DNA from: Tretioscincus oriximinensis
Lineage: Eukaryota; Chordata; Lepidosauria; Squamata; Gymnophthalmidae
Length of the DNA stretch: 64,000 bases
Assembly: GCA_022410635.1 (NCBI GenBank)
Contig: JAJVDF010000448.1
Location: 610,960-674,959, forward strand
Reading direction: 5' to 3'
The position numbers were made by a program, and so were the translations under genes. How positions within the stretch are numbered: position 1 is the first letter of the stretch; the number at the start of each line of letters is the position of its first letter. The notes below the pieces were generated by a model that saw only the letters and a program-made list of their open reading frames with translations, did no database searches and was not told the DNA's origin. Below are positions 45,958 to 56,897 of this stretch, piece after piece.

Positions 45958-46164
45958 TAAGCTGACCAGATGACCCCTGGTGGGGGGATTGAAAACCTGT
46001 TTTGGGGGTGCCTCCCGGTTTTTTCTGAGGAAAAAAAAACAAAAAAACCAAAAACAACTTCGAAAAAAATCTATTTTTGAAAACAAATTCCTCAGAAAAA
46101 ACTGGAAGGCACCCCCAAAACAAGGTTTTCAACTCCCCTCAAAAGGGATCATCTGGTCAGCCTA
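45958..46164. mobile_element. A-short fold-back element
   Basis: GCTGACCAGATGACCCC ... GGATCATCTGGTCAGCCTA with arms of about 90 bp. The left terminal TAGG is changed to TAAG. Confidence 0.9.
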
Positions 46165-46305
46165 CGAAGCATCTGGAGCAAAGGTTCAGTTTTTGCAACA
46201 GCATTAACACTACACATGGCATTTCCTTTTAAGAACCTGTCCTCTGCATAGTAGAAAAGTTCTACCAATATTCACAAACCTATTTACCCTGCCAAACTTA
46301 ACTAA

Positions 46306-46484
46306 GGTCCTGACCACATGGAGCCTTATCCTGGGCTATAGCTTGGAATAGGAGCCTGCCATTCACATGCTAGTGTAGACTAAGGCAGGCCCGAATGGGG
46401 CCTGCCGTAGTCTATACTGGCATGTGGATGGCCACGTTCTGTCCCAAGATGTGACCCAGAATAAGGCTCCATGTGGACAGGGCC
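46306..46484. mobile_element. Family B MITE, full-length copy
   Basis: Inverted ends: GGTCCTGACCACATGGAGCC and (complement) GGCCCTGTCCACATGGAGCC. The interior is itself symmetric around GCAGGCCCGAATGGGGCCTG, with the GTGTAGACTAAGGCAGGC block inverted as GCCGTAGTCTATACTGGC. About 179 bp, non-coding. Confidence 0.85.
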
Positions 46485-46651
46485 ACAGGCTGCATCGTCA
46501 TTAAGAATATTTATTGGGTTGGCAGAATATCATGTAGAATTTGTCCCATTACCCCATGGAACTTCAGTGATTCCCCTCACTAAAAAGGCTTCTGGTCCCT
46601 TCCCTCTGTTAGCTCATTTTGCTCGATTCAGCAGCAGACTTCTTTTAAATG

Positions 46652-46790
46652 TGAAAAGTTGCTTAGTGGGGACATTCAGAAATGTGAACATGGTAAATTT
46701 CCCGAGACTTTGAGGCTAGCTGTAAAAAGGAAATGTAACAGGGAAATAAGCAGCAGCAAGAAAAATTGCAAGTGAGTGGCGATATATACT
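46652..46790 (+). repeat. Family D repeat, diverged fragment
   Basis: TTGCTTAGTGGGGACATTCA and GAGGCTAGCTGTAAAAAGG match the complement of 20106-20280. Confidence 0.5.
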
Positions 46791-46915
46791 CAGCGATGTG
46801 TTTTCTCAGATTTAATAAAAATAGTGCTTATAAACTTGTAGTGGGGGGGAATATCCTAAGGAGGAGGGTTGTGTGAAATAATATATAGAAAACTAAAAGA
46901 TTGTGAAACATCTAT

Positions 46916-47118
46916 TAGGCTGACCAGATGACCCCTTTGGGGGGAGTTGAAAACCCATTTTTGGGGTGCCTCCCAGTTTTTTCTGAGGAAATTTTTTCAA
47001 AAAAAGATTTTTTTTCAAAAACATTTATGTTTTTTAATTTTTTTTCCTCAGAAAAAACTGGGAGGCACCCCAAAAACAGGCTTTCAACCCCCCCAAAAGG
47101 GGTCATCTAGCCAGCCTA
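46916..47118. mobile_element. A-short fold-back element
   Basis: TAGGCTGACCAGATGACCCC ... GGTCATCTAGCCAGCCTA. The arms are nearly identical over about 90 bp; frames on both strands translate into the same peptide because of the symmetry. Confidence 0.93.
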
Positions 47119-48349
47119 AAAAGGATCGTGCTTTTCCAACACTAATCAATTTCAATCTTGAGAAACTGGACTAAAGCTACATCCACACATCCTGCCTCCC
47201 CCCAACTTTCCTTCACTAGTACAGCTTGATTGTAACATAGTTCAGGAACACTCATGTCATCCAAGCGTAAGTAAAGTGAAAATAGTAGGCATATCTCACT
47301 TTTTAAAAAATCAGGGAAAAGCAGCTGTCACAGCACTATTCCCTGATGTTGCAAGATACAGTAAACGGCATGCTGCCATCTTGGCTACTAAAAGCAGTGA
47401 CCACACACATATCAATGCTGGCTTTGTCTTACATCTTGGAATTTGTGCTGGTGAGATCCCCAGATGGAAAACATCCAAAAGGTAAGTACACCCTGCGTTT
47501 GTAACACTGAGCTGTTACCTTGTGGGCGGTGGACAAACATCACGTAATCAACTGATCTATGAGATTATTTTTGCAGCACTACAAAGATGTGTGTCCTTAA
47601 GAAAAGTTGGTATTTTCACCTGCTGGATCATTCCAGTTTGAATCGTCTTGCTTGAATCATACAGCAAACATATAGTGCAAAAATGTTGTTTGATTTAAGT
47701 GTTCCTGGATTCAAATCCACTTAATCTTTCCCAGAAGCGAATATGAGGGAAATGTTGTGGGGATGGCATGGTCACTTCTAAGGTCAAGTGCAACCTTATG
47801 AATTTATCCATGCACCAAAATGAGATATTTGCACTTCCTCATGGTCCTTATATATATTATTATACCCGCTGGTAGTAAGGCCAGATAACTGCTGGCAAAC
47901 TCAGAATGTAGGAAGTGCAAGAGAAACCACAAAGAGCAAATGAGTTGGGTGTGTCTCGGAAAAGCTTTCAAGTCCATTCCCTAAAGACCNCATGTTGGAA
48001 TCATCAATACGTTAAAAGTGGTCAGACAGGGAAAGATTCATACACACAGAGTCACAACAATATCCAAGGGCAAAACACAATAGTGACGTCAGAAAACACA
48101 AGCCAAGGTCAGGAATTCACCGAGCTGATTAACACAGAGAGAACTACAAGTTTGTTTTATACATTCACTCCTCAAGAAGCTGCTCTTTCCTGTTTGGGGA
48201 AGGGTGGCTTCTCTCTCTCTCAGCCTCTGTGAATGCCAAAGGAGGGCCTTATCACACCAGCTGCTTCATCACCAACTCATGTCAGCTTGCTTCTTCTTCA
48301 CTATCAGGCTTCTGGCCAGCAGGCACTCCTAGGCTACANCTCAATTGTA
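47119..48349. other. unassigned DNA, no gene seen
   Basis: The longest open frame (47915-48232, plus, 105 codons) has no recognisable domain. Confidence 0.45.
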
Positions 48350-48836
48350 GCAACATAAGGAAGGTTGGGGCACATGTGTTAAGCATGTTTCAGCAGTGCT
48401 CGCGCAAATAAACGCCATTTATCCCAGAATAAACTATTGCTGGGATAATCAAGAATCATTGCGGAGAACCTCCAAAATCTCACATTTCCATTCACACCAC
48501 GATGCTATATTCCGGAATATACAATGGCATGTCTGTGCACACGTAAACTTGATTTCTCGTGATAGCTCCTCCGCGTCGCTTTGGCTGTGCCTTCCTTCCA
48601 GCCAGCCCTCCACCTGCTTTCGGGGGCTGCTGCCTGGGGATCAGCTCAGCGAAACAAAGAGGAACATTGATAGATGTCCTGTCAACCTCCCCACCTCCTC
48701 GCCTCAGCAGAACCATTTGACAAAGATGACGTCCTGCTCCTCGCTTCGCAGAGCCGATCCNCAGGCAGCAACCATTGCTATATTCCAGAATATAGCTTTA
48801 TTCCGGTTTTTAGCTCGTCGTGTGAATGCAGCCCTA
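48350..48836 (+). mobile_element. Family H element with both inverted palindromic ends
   Basis: H module (GGGGCACATGTGTTAAGC, AATAAACTATTGCTGGGATA) followed by TGCTATATTCCGGAATATAC near 48505, and the inverted counterpart GCTATATTCCAGAATATAGC near 48780, ending GTGTGAATGCAGCCCTA. The interior shares CTTTCGGGGGCTGCTGCCTG with the 28.9-kb locus. Confidence 0.7.
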
Positions 48837-49124
48837 GCTCGACCTCTTCTAAAGATGCGTCTTCACCCCCCTCTGCTTCTGCCTCAGCTTCAGCCATGAT
48901 CTCTTCATCTGAATCTATATCNAAATTAAGGCAAGACATTACAAATATATAAATGCTACATTTTTTAAAAAAAAGAGACAAACTTTTACACAAAATCCAT
49001 GAAACACTGAAGAAGAAATCGATATGTCTTCTGTGAGATATTGTCTGGGTATAATTAAAACAATGAACCTTTATTTATACTATCCATTTACAACATGGGC
49101 ACCAAGGAATATTGGCACATTATG
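48837..49124. other. unassigned DNA with a short acidic minus-strand frame
   Basis: On the minus strand codons DIDSDEEIMAEAEAEAEG, GEDASLEEVEL precede the H end. The composition is like an acidic linker but the frame is short and runs into H; coding status is doubtful. Confidence 0.3.
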
Positions 49125-49552
49125 GGTATAAATGGGAACTAGCATGGATGTCTGGATGTTGACTCCAGGATGGAGCAACAGGCAGGACTCCTGAAGTGCA
49201 AATTGCAGGGTGTTGAAAACACCTTCTTTTCCAGACTGCCCAGGTGCAATCAGTTGGCCACTATGTGAGACAGAGCGCTGGATTAGAAGGGCTCTTGCCC
49301 GATTCAGCAGGATTCCTCTTATGCTCTAGGTTCCAAGATGAGGTTAACAGAGGCCTCGGACAGAAGATTCATAGTTTTCTCTAAGGCTTGGGATTTAGTA
49401 GGCTTTCTGACTGATGGAGGATCTGTCTAATGCTTTACAGTCCCTCTGTTCGGACTGCCCAGGCGCATCTGGTGGGCCTCTATGTGGGACAGAAGGCTGA
49501 ACTAAATGGGCTGTTCCATGATCCAGTATGGCTCTTCTTATGTTCTTACGTT
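49125..49552 (+). mobile_element. CR1 LINE 3' end containing a foreign tract
   Basis: CR1 sequence at 49125-49168 (GGATGTCTGGATGTTGACTC) resumes at 49445 (CTCTGTTCGGACTGCCCAGG, GGTGGGCCTCTATGTGGGAC) and ends CTTCTTATGTTCTTACG. Between them lies the tract shared with 42214-42490 in place of the CR1 segment expected there. Confidence 0.9.
49169..49444 (+). repeat. tract duplicated from 42214-42490
   Basis: About 276 bp, ~97-98% identical to the upstream copy, including DNA that lies outside CR1 at the upstream locus. The left junction is in shared CR1 sequence; the right junction has only a few bases of homology (TTT...TCC). Confidence 0.93.
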
Positions 49553-50687
49553 CCTGAAACTGAAGAGAACAACCATAAAAAAGCAAAAGTTGCATTTTTA
49601 AAAAAACACCCTAAATTCCAGGGGTAGTTACACTATGAGAATGTAAAAGTTATGATATTCTTTTAGCATCAAGTAGAAGTAAATGATTAAACACNCATCC
49701 ATGAGGGATTCAATGCACCAGTAAACCTGTATTATCCAAATGAGGCAATTATCCANTGCTGGTGATATGACAATAGCAGAGTCTTATCATACATATTCAG
49801 TGAGCTGTGAATTACAAGCATATTAGGTACAGGTGTTCGAGTAAAAGAACACATGACTAAAGGGATTTAAGAGCAACCAGTGAACAGTGATTCTCAGCTT
49901 TTGCCAATGATTAATAAATTGATCCAGAAGACAAATCTAGTTAAAACCTCCTATGAGGAATCTGACTCATGGTCTGAGGGGCCTGGTGTCCATATGCAGG
50001 ACCTGTGCTAGTCTGGAATGGCAAGTGGACAGCAAGTCTCTCAGACCACTTTCAGGAACAGAATAAAGTTAGGTCTTGGAAGGTGAGCTGGAATCACAGG
50101 CTGCATTGCCATTAGAACTTTAAAAGGCAATGGAAAATGGATTCTATCGTTCCAAAATGAAAGCGAAGCGAGGGTTTTATTTTACCTGAGCATTCATTCC
50201 ACGTTAACGTCCCGATTGCTGTGAGCTGAGAGCGCTCAATGACTCTCACCAGGCTGCAGTAGCTGGAAAAACCTATTTTTCCAGAGGAGGGAGGGAAGTT
50301 GGTGAGCCTGGAGGGAATGCCAAATAAAAGGGGCCCCTAGCCCCACTCTATTGCTCGCTTTTTGTTGCCTGCTCTCCGTTGTCAGTGTGCAAGTGGCGTG
50401 AATTACAAAAAGCAGCAGCAACGACACAATTTCACCACGAACTGGGGGGAGAAACCTGTGGTGTGCGTTTAGAGCGACGCTGCAGCACTTCCGAGCCCGT
50501 TTTTATGGTAACACAGTCAGAACAATGGACTTTGGCTTCACAGTCATGTGGCGCATCAAGGGGCAATAGGAATGCAGCCTTAGACTCTAAGGCTGAATTC
50601 CAATACATACCTTTTGATCCATCTTCAGTCCTGAATAACTCTAGAAAGGCCCTGTCCCAAATCAACCTTGTTCTTAGCCTTGTTCTT
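49553..50687. other. unassigned DNA, no gene seen
   Basis: Open frames at 50379-50702 (107 codons, plus) and on the opposite strand overlap; the latter runs into SINE-1. No gene supported. Confidence 0.45.
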
Positions 50688-50968
50688 GCCAGTGTGGTGT
50701 AGTGGTTAGAGTATTGGACTCGTACCTGGTAGCCTCCCGGTTCGATTCCCCACTCCTCCACGAAAGCCAGCTGGGTGACCTTGGGCCAGTCACAGTTCTT
50801 TAGAACTCTCTCAGCCCCACCTACTCCACAGGGTGTCTGTTGTGGAGAAAGCAACAAAAGCTATGTGCACCACCCTATGGTTGACCACCCTGAGATCTTC
50901 AGGTATAGGGCGGGATACAAGTACAAATAAACAAATAAACAAATAAACAAATAAGCAAATAAGCAAAT
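50688..50968 (+). mobile_element. SINE-1 with expanded (AAATAAGC)n tail
   Basis: GCCAGTGTGGTGTAGTGGTT, CCCGGTTCGATTCCCC (B box), CTTGGGCCAGTCACAGTTC, TATAGGGCGGGATACAAG, then AAATAAAC and AAATAAGC units leading into the 287-bp tandem duplication. Confidence 0.93.
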
Positions 50969-51542
50969 AAGCAAATAAGCAAATAGTACAGAGTCTGGCC
51001 ATTCATGTGCCATTTGGGTCCTGCCATAAGCCTCACTAGCATATAGTTGGCAGGCACCTTTTACGAGATATAGACCAGAATAAGGGTGAGTGAGGAAAGG
51101 ACCTTGAACAGGTAAAAAATGTGGGTCCAGCTGTAGTCCTACATTTCAGAAATGAAGATGGACTAAAGGTATGTGTGGGAACAACACCAAGATTTGTCAA
51201 CTATTTTTTTAGCCATGTACCTGGAAGTGTATGTGTGTGCCTGCTCTACATGAATAAGCAAATAAGCAAATAGTACAGAGTCTGGCCATTCATGTGCCAT
51301 TTGGGTCCTGCCATAAGCCTCACTAGCATATAGTTGGCAGGCACCTTTTACGAGATATAGACCAGAATAAGGGTGAGTGAGGAAAGGACCTTGAACAGGT
51401 AAAAAATGTGGGTCCAGCTGTAGTCCTACATTTCAGAAATGAAGATGGACTAAAGGTATGTGTGGGAACAACACCAAGATTTGTCAACTATTTTTTTAGC
51501 CATGTACCTGGAAGTGTATGTGTGTGCCTGCTCTACATGAAT
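50969..51542 (+). repeat. two identical 287-bp tandem copies
   Basis: Copy 1 is 50969-51255 and copy 2 is 51256-51542, with a constant offset of 287 bp. I saw no difference between them. Each copy begins in the SINE-1 tail (AAGCAAATAAGCAAATAG), contains a degraded family B element (GACCAGAATAAGGGTGAGTG) and ends CTGCTCTACATGAAT. Confidence 0.97.
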
Positions 51543-51942
51543 GACTAATTTGTTCTGCAACTCATGAAGGGAGACTGGTTCAAATCAGCTTTTCATTAGG
51601 ATAGGCCTTGGCACCATTTTCTCATTGGGGTTCCTGGTATCCTTGTAACATGGATACAGTGTACTCCTGGGAGGCACGGCCTTCTGGTAGACTGATCCAC
51701 AGTGTTCTGCAGGAGCCGTCTTCATGGTTTCATATTTTATCGTTTTGTTATTCCGTCCAAAGGAAAAAATACAGTTTTACAGTTTTACACAAAGAAAGAA
51801 TCGGCTGTTTCTTTCTGGATTTCAGCATTAAATCCAGAATTAAAGAAGAAGAAACTCAAGGCAGGGCACTGAACTAGACAGGANTCCTATTTTCTAATTG
51901 GTTCCCTCCATCAGTTAAAGAAGCTATACCTTCTCATTCTGT
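51543..51942. other. unassigned DNA, no gene seen
   Basis: An 89-codon frame (51608-51877, plus) is unsupported. Confidence 0.5.
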
Positions 51943-52480
51943 CTTTTAGAAGAGGCAATGTCTGGGCCTCTTCAGCCTCAAAAGACGGCGCCTGAGAGGT
52001 AATCTGATTGAAGTTTATAAAATCATGTATGGGATGGATAAGATGAATAGAAAAAAATGGTTTTCTCTATCGCATAACACTAGGACCAGGGGGGCTTCCT
52101 TGAAGCTGATGGGCAGAAGAGTGAGGAAAGGCAAAGGAAAGTATTTTTTGACCCAGGGGGTCTTCAGGCCTTAGGAATTGACTTCCAGAAGAGGTGGTGG
52201 TAGCTNGCAGCCTGGACAGCTTTAAGAGAGGATTAAACAAGTTCATGGACACCAAGAGTGTAAATAGCTACTAAGATAGATGTCTTGATGTTGCTTCTGA
52301 GATGGACCCTTCTTCTTGGCTATATCTCAGAATAGGAATGTTCCATCTACTGCTGGCATGTGGATGACCAAGCTCTGTACCANGATATAACCCAGAATAA
52401 AGCTCAGTGGGGACAGGGCCACAATGCTGGACTAGATGGTCTTCGGCCCGTTTCAGCATGGTTCCTCTTATGTTCTTACG
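51943..52480 (+). mobile_element. CR1 LINE 3' fragment with a nested family B MITE
   Basis: Decayed CR1 ORF end (codons around RGNLIEVYKIMYGMDKMNRK, KYFLTQGVFRP) and 3' untranslated region; interrupted after GAGATGGA at 52305 and resumed at ACAATGCTGGACTAGATGG, ending CCTCTTATGTTCTTACG. Confidence 0.87.
52306..52420. mobile_element. Family B MITE in CR1
   Basis: The right end CCCAGAATAAAGCTCAGTGG / GGACAGGGCC is intact. The left end is shortened, and the central GCATGTGGATGACCAAGCTC is shared with other B copies. Confidence 0.75.
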
Positions 52481-53637
52481 TCCTGTCCTGGGATGCTCAA
52501 AGTCTTTCCACGCAAGAGTGAAATGTACAAACCTGAAGAAAACCCTTTGCTGTACACACTTTTCTTGCACAAGTACGTACTGTCAGATAACACAAATTTG
52601 AAGATAACTACTGAATAAACACACAATTAGATGTGTTCTACCTCCTGTACATACTGCTTCCTAAGAAGAAATAACTAGTAAGCTACGCCCTAAGATTTTT
52701 CTAAGCTTTTCTTTTTGTAAATGAAAAATACTCCTATTTTTCTTTAGTCTAATAGCAAACTCCTGCCACCATTCCCTTTTCTGAAAAAGCAATTAAATTC
52801 AAAAAATAATCCACCATGGTAAACATCCATTTCNCTTTTAAAGAAAGGAAAGAAATGCAGGCAAAGGAGAACTTCTTAATGAACTGGGAGAAATATTTAA
52901 ATCTTCTGAAGGTCTAAGCAAGTGGAGTACGGTTAACTCTTTAGAATAATGAGGAACTCTTGAGAGGTGATTTTAAAAAAGGAAATTAGAGCGAAAGAGA
53001 ATAGTGGCAGAATTACTTAAATCAAATACTAATAAGCTCTAAGAATAAGTTGTTATTAAGTAAAATCAATGAAGCAAGTGGTAGAAATAAATTTGAAAGT
53101 TAAATGGATATATGAGCACGAAGGAACACCTGAGAAAACAGCATGTGTTTCACATTTCAAAGATCTGAAGAAACCACCAAATTTTATATGACCCCTTGAC
53201 CTCTGGCCAACATGTCAGCAACAATGCGTTCAAAGCCCCGGCAACTTTACTACACAACTCTTTCGGAAAAATTCCATAAGAGACCTGACATTTATAAGTG
53301 AATCCCAAAAAGAATGTGAAAAGCAAGGAGACGAAATAGATCTAAGAACATTTTAGCACAGAGGTGGAGTGGCTGAAGCTTTCCAGATGCTGTTGAAGTC
53401 TAACACCATTACTCCTTGACGAGATGTCAGAATAGCCATCAATGGCAAAAGTTGGAGAGCAACAAGCATCTAGGTGGCAACAGAATTTCCATCTCTGTGT
53501 GGTAGAAGTGAAACTTGAGTTGTAAAACTCACGTTTATTTTTAAGTTCTTATATCTAACTCTTGGACACTTCTGTACTTTAGTGCATTATAAGGAATTTA
53601 TGGACCTGCTGTCCACATATTCTTGTAGGGCAGGACA
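52481..53637. other. unassigned DNA, no gene seen
   Basis: No recognisable feature in about 1.15 kb. Confidence 0.5.
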
Positions 53638-53673
53638 CTCTTACACGCACGCACGCACGCACGCACACACACC
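53638..53673. repeat. (ACGC)n(AC)n microsatellite
   Basis: CACGCACGCACGCACGC followed by ACACACAC; alternating purine-pyrimidine, a possible Z-DNA former. Confidence 0.9.
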
Positions 53674-53732
53674 CATATTGCCTTTCTTATATATTTTCTG
53701 CTCTAGCTAGGCCTCTATGGGTACATCCACAC

Positions 53733-53996
53733 ATTTATTTATTTTATTTATTTATTTGGACTTGTATCCCACCCTATACCCNAAGGTCTCAGGGTAACCA
53801 TACATAGGGTGGTACACATAGCTTTTGGTTCTTTCTACATAATAGACACCCTGTGAAGTACGTGGGCCTGAGAGAATTCTAAAGAACTGTGATTGGCCCA
53901 AGGTCACCCAGCTGGCTTTCATGGAGGAATGGGGAATCGAACCGGGAGACTACCAGATAAGAATCCAACACTGTAACCACTATAACAAATTGGCTC
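53733..53996 (-). mobile_element. SINE-1
   Basis: Minus-strand full-length copy: ATTTATTT tail at the left and AACAAATTGGCTC at the right, with one N in the CCTTNGGGTA region. Confidence 0.92.
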
Positions 53997-53998
53997 TT

Positions 53999-54157
53999 AA
54001 TTTTTCTTTCTCCACAACAGACACCCTGTGAGGTTCGTGGGGCTGAGAGAGTTCTAAAGAACTGTGATTGGCCCAAGGTAACCCAGCTGGCTTTCATGGA
54101 TTAGTGGGGAATCGAACTGAGAGATTATCAACATTCTAACCAAAGCCAGTTTGGTAC
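53999..54157 (-). mobile_element. SINE-1, second partial copy in tandem
   Basis: Begins at TTTCTCCACAACAGACACCC directly after the first copy and ends in the head region. The 3' part is missing, so this is a partial duplication or a second insertion. Confidence 0.85.
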
Positions 54158-54171
54158 CAAACTGGCTTTGG
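54140..54171. repeat. 32-bp perfect palindrome at the SINE-1 head
   Basis: The 16-base arms CCAAAGCCAGTTTGGT and ACCAAACTGGCTTTGG are exact complements with no loop. It is made of the SINE head and its inverted copy. Confidence 0.95.
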
Positions 54172-55059
54172 CTCCACTATTTTTCCGCCTAACAGAATAA
54201 AGAGTTTACATGGTCATTTTTCACAATTCATAAGCTTAAATAGCTTTTCTTTTCTTCACTTCCCTTTGTGGCGAAATGTCAAGAAAACTACACATTCCAT
54301 GAGCTTTTGGGATCCTACAAGCTCTCAAGAAATGCTGTTTTTCTTCTATCATCAGTTCTGTGCCCTCTTTTTTATCAGATGAGTGACTAAAATAATCTCA
54401 ATTTAAAACCTTGGGCTCCAAGGAGAAGGTTTGCATAACGAAAGTTGTGTCTCGTCTCATGTCCTCATAGGCAGCAGGAAGTCTGACTACGGAGAGTTGT
54501 CCAGCATTGCTACTACAAGAAAATGGGACCCCACATCAGAAATCACCAACAAAGGACAATCTCCTACCACTATCACAGCTGTATACCCACAATTACATGC
54601 AGACGAAGCCTCTATTTAACATCATTATCGCATAAAACATGGCTGCAGCCCAACTATCACCCACCTGAGAAACTGCAGAACAATTTTGCAAAATATTGTT
54701 CAATTTAATTATTTTACTCAAGCAAAAACCATTTTTATACCTATTATGTTACTGGGGGAGGGGGGGGAGGAAGCATGGAACTACCTAGGCATTTCATGAA
54801 ACTCAGCCCTTTCTACTTGACAAATGACAGAGAACGGAAGCTCTGCTATCTCATACATAGATTGAATCTGAGTGGAGAGCATCACATAGTTAAAAAGAAA
54901 CATGTCAACTTTGGAATTGGGATTCACACTAGTCCTCACATTGGTATGGTTCTTATTCTATTTAACCCACTAAATGTGGATACCATATACTACACCTTTT
55001 GCAGAACAAGCAAATTTGGAATTACTAATACAGAATTGTCCAAAACACATGATCTTAAG
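54172..55059. other. unassigned DNA, no gene seen
   Basis: A 95-codon frame (54775-55062) is unsupported. Confidence 0.5.
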
Positions 55060-55270
55060 TAGGCTAACCAGATGACCCTTGGGGGGGGGGGGGGTTGAAA
55101 GCCCAATTTTGGAGTGCCTCCCGGTTTTTTCTGAGGAAAGGTTTTCCAAAAAAAGATTTTTTTTTCAAAAAATATTTTGTTTTTTAATTTTTTTTTCCTC
55201 AGAAAAAACCTGGAGGCACCCCAAAAGCAGATTTTCAAACACCCCCCCAAAGGGATCATCTGGTCGGCCT
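55060..55270. mobile_element. A-short fold-back element
   Basis: TAGGCTAACCAGATGACCC ... GGATCATCTGGTCGGCCT. The flanks TCTTAAG (left) and TCTTAGG (right) match at 6 of 7 bases and probably represent the target duplication. Confidence 0.9.
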
Positions 55271-55349
55271 GTCTTAGGATGCCTTCACTGCAAAGTCCTT
55301 TTCCAACAGAACAGCACCACCTGACAGATTACTGAGGGCCATGGTGGGA

Positions 55350-55560
55350 ATCATATGAGAATCTCAGATTTGTCAGATAGCTCACTCTCATATGGAGACA
55401 TGAATCCTTGTACAGCAATGTATGAGAAAATTAGCCTCACCTCATTTCCTGTTTGGTGATGTCACTTCCTCCCTATGCTTCCAGAAAAGGATGCCCCGGG
55501 GCTGGAAGTGACATAAAAAATTATGCCACTTCTGGTCTCTACTTCCGGAAATGGTGCCCA
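55350..55560 (+). repeat. unnamed dispersed repeat, related to 18.3 kb
   Basis: CCTCACCTCATTTCCTGTTT and GGTGATGTCACTTCC match the complement of 18400-18440. A GGAAGTGACATAAA block inside is a partial inverted copy. Confidence 0.4.
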
Positions 55561-56238
55561 GAATTAACATCACAAAGTTTTTGCACTCTTTGTGTTCATG
55601 GAAAATGCCGAATGTGTGAGATTCTCATGCTCCCAGAGTGAAATTTCCCATCAGATAATGCCCAGCACTGACTGAAGGTCAGGTTTTGGTTTCTCCAAAC
55701 AATCTCATCCCTTCTGGTGGAATTTTTGTTTCAACTGATAATCAACTGGCCCCAAATCTGGGAGCTGATTTTTTTTCTGTTTTAGAAAATCTATATAAAA
55801 TTTTCTACAGCATTTGCTTAATCTCTGAATAGTCCACAGAGACTATTGTTTCAGTTTGTGGCACATAAAGCTTCTGTCTTTACAAACAAAGGAAGTAAAG
55901 TCTATCTTTTCTGCTTAAACTGCTAGCTAGGCCCTAGACTCTCCCAGGAATTCTGACGCATAAGCTGTTCATTCACACATGGTGTTCTCATGTGTATTTA
56001 AGCCCGCACATGATTCAGAAAGAGTAATGAGATGGCCATTAAAGGCAACATAGTAGGCAGCCCTAAGGGTAAAGTGTGCGTGAGATTCCAATGTGCTAAC
56101 TTCCATATGTGTAAGAAAACAGGAGAGTCGGAAAGTGCATTCTGCTGGGGGCCACATGGGGACCCTCCAAATACCACAGCAGTATGAAAACAAACATGCT
56201 ATTTTAGCTAAAGGAAGACAGAATGCTTAAATGCTTCT
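55561..56238. other. unassigned DNA, no gene seen
   Basis: No recognisable feature. Confidence 0.5.
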
Positions 56239-56245
56239 CTTCTAC

Positions 56246-56890
56246 TAGACTGACCAGATTTTCTGAGGCCCAAATCGGGGTAATTAATATTCATGCTAAT
56301 TTGCATATTCATAAATATGCAAATTACCCACCAACATGCATTCCCTTCAGAAATTACCACCCGAGAAATCTGTGAAGCATGTGAGAATTTTTTTTAACTG
56401 TGCAAGAATTTTTTAAACTGTGTGAGTGCATCAGAATTTTTTTGTTTGTTTTTTGCAGGGGGGTGGGTGCCTTCAGGAGCTGGCCCTGGTTGCTAGAAAC
56501 TCCTAGTGGTGGTGTAGTGTATTTACTTTTTAAAAAGAAAACATTTATTTAAGTGTGCGGGAATTGTTTGACGTGCATGAGAATTTCTATTTTTACTGCG
56601 TGCAGGGTGCCTTCCCCAGTTGCCAGAACCTCCTAGTGATGGTGCAGTGATTTATTTTAAAAAATATATAAAAAAAACTTAGTGAGAATTTTTTATTTTT
56701 ACTGAGGGGGGGAGTACCTTCAGGAGCTGGCCCCAGATGCCAGAGCCCCCTAGTGGTGGTGCAGTGAAGTTTTGTTCAAAAAAAGTTTTTTTCCTCAGCA
56801 AAACCCGGGGAAATGCCACCACCCCCGGGAGGGCAGGGTAGACACCCCAAAACGGTGTTTCCCCCCCCCCAAAAAAAAGAGGTCAGCCAA
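56246..56890 (-). mobile_element. A-long hAT-like element, longest copy (645 bp)
   Basis: Reversed relative to the 4.5-kb copy. The right terminus TAGACTGACCAGATTTTCTG is at the left; AATTAATATTCATGCTAATT, three CTCCTAGTGGTGGTG-type blocks and the GGGAGGGCAGGGTAGACACC region follow, ending GAGGTCAGCCAA. CTTCTAC flanks both ends (56239-56245 and 56891-56897). The interior has about three tandem units (GCCTTCAGGAGCTGGCCC + AGTGGTGGTGCAGTG), so this copy gained a unit. Confidence 0.85.
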
Positions 56891-56897
56891 CTTCTAC

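Noticed and set aside
49395..49595. Short frames with sequence GPPDAPGQSEQR seen at several loci
   Set aside because: Antisense of the CR1 3' untranslated region, not a repeated gene.
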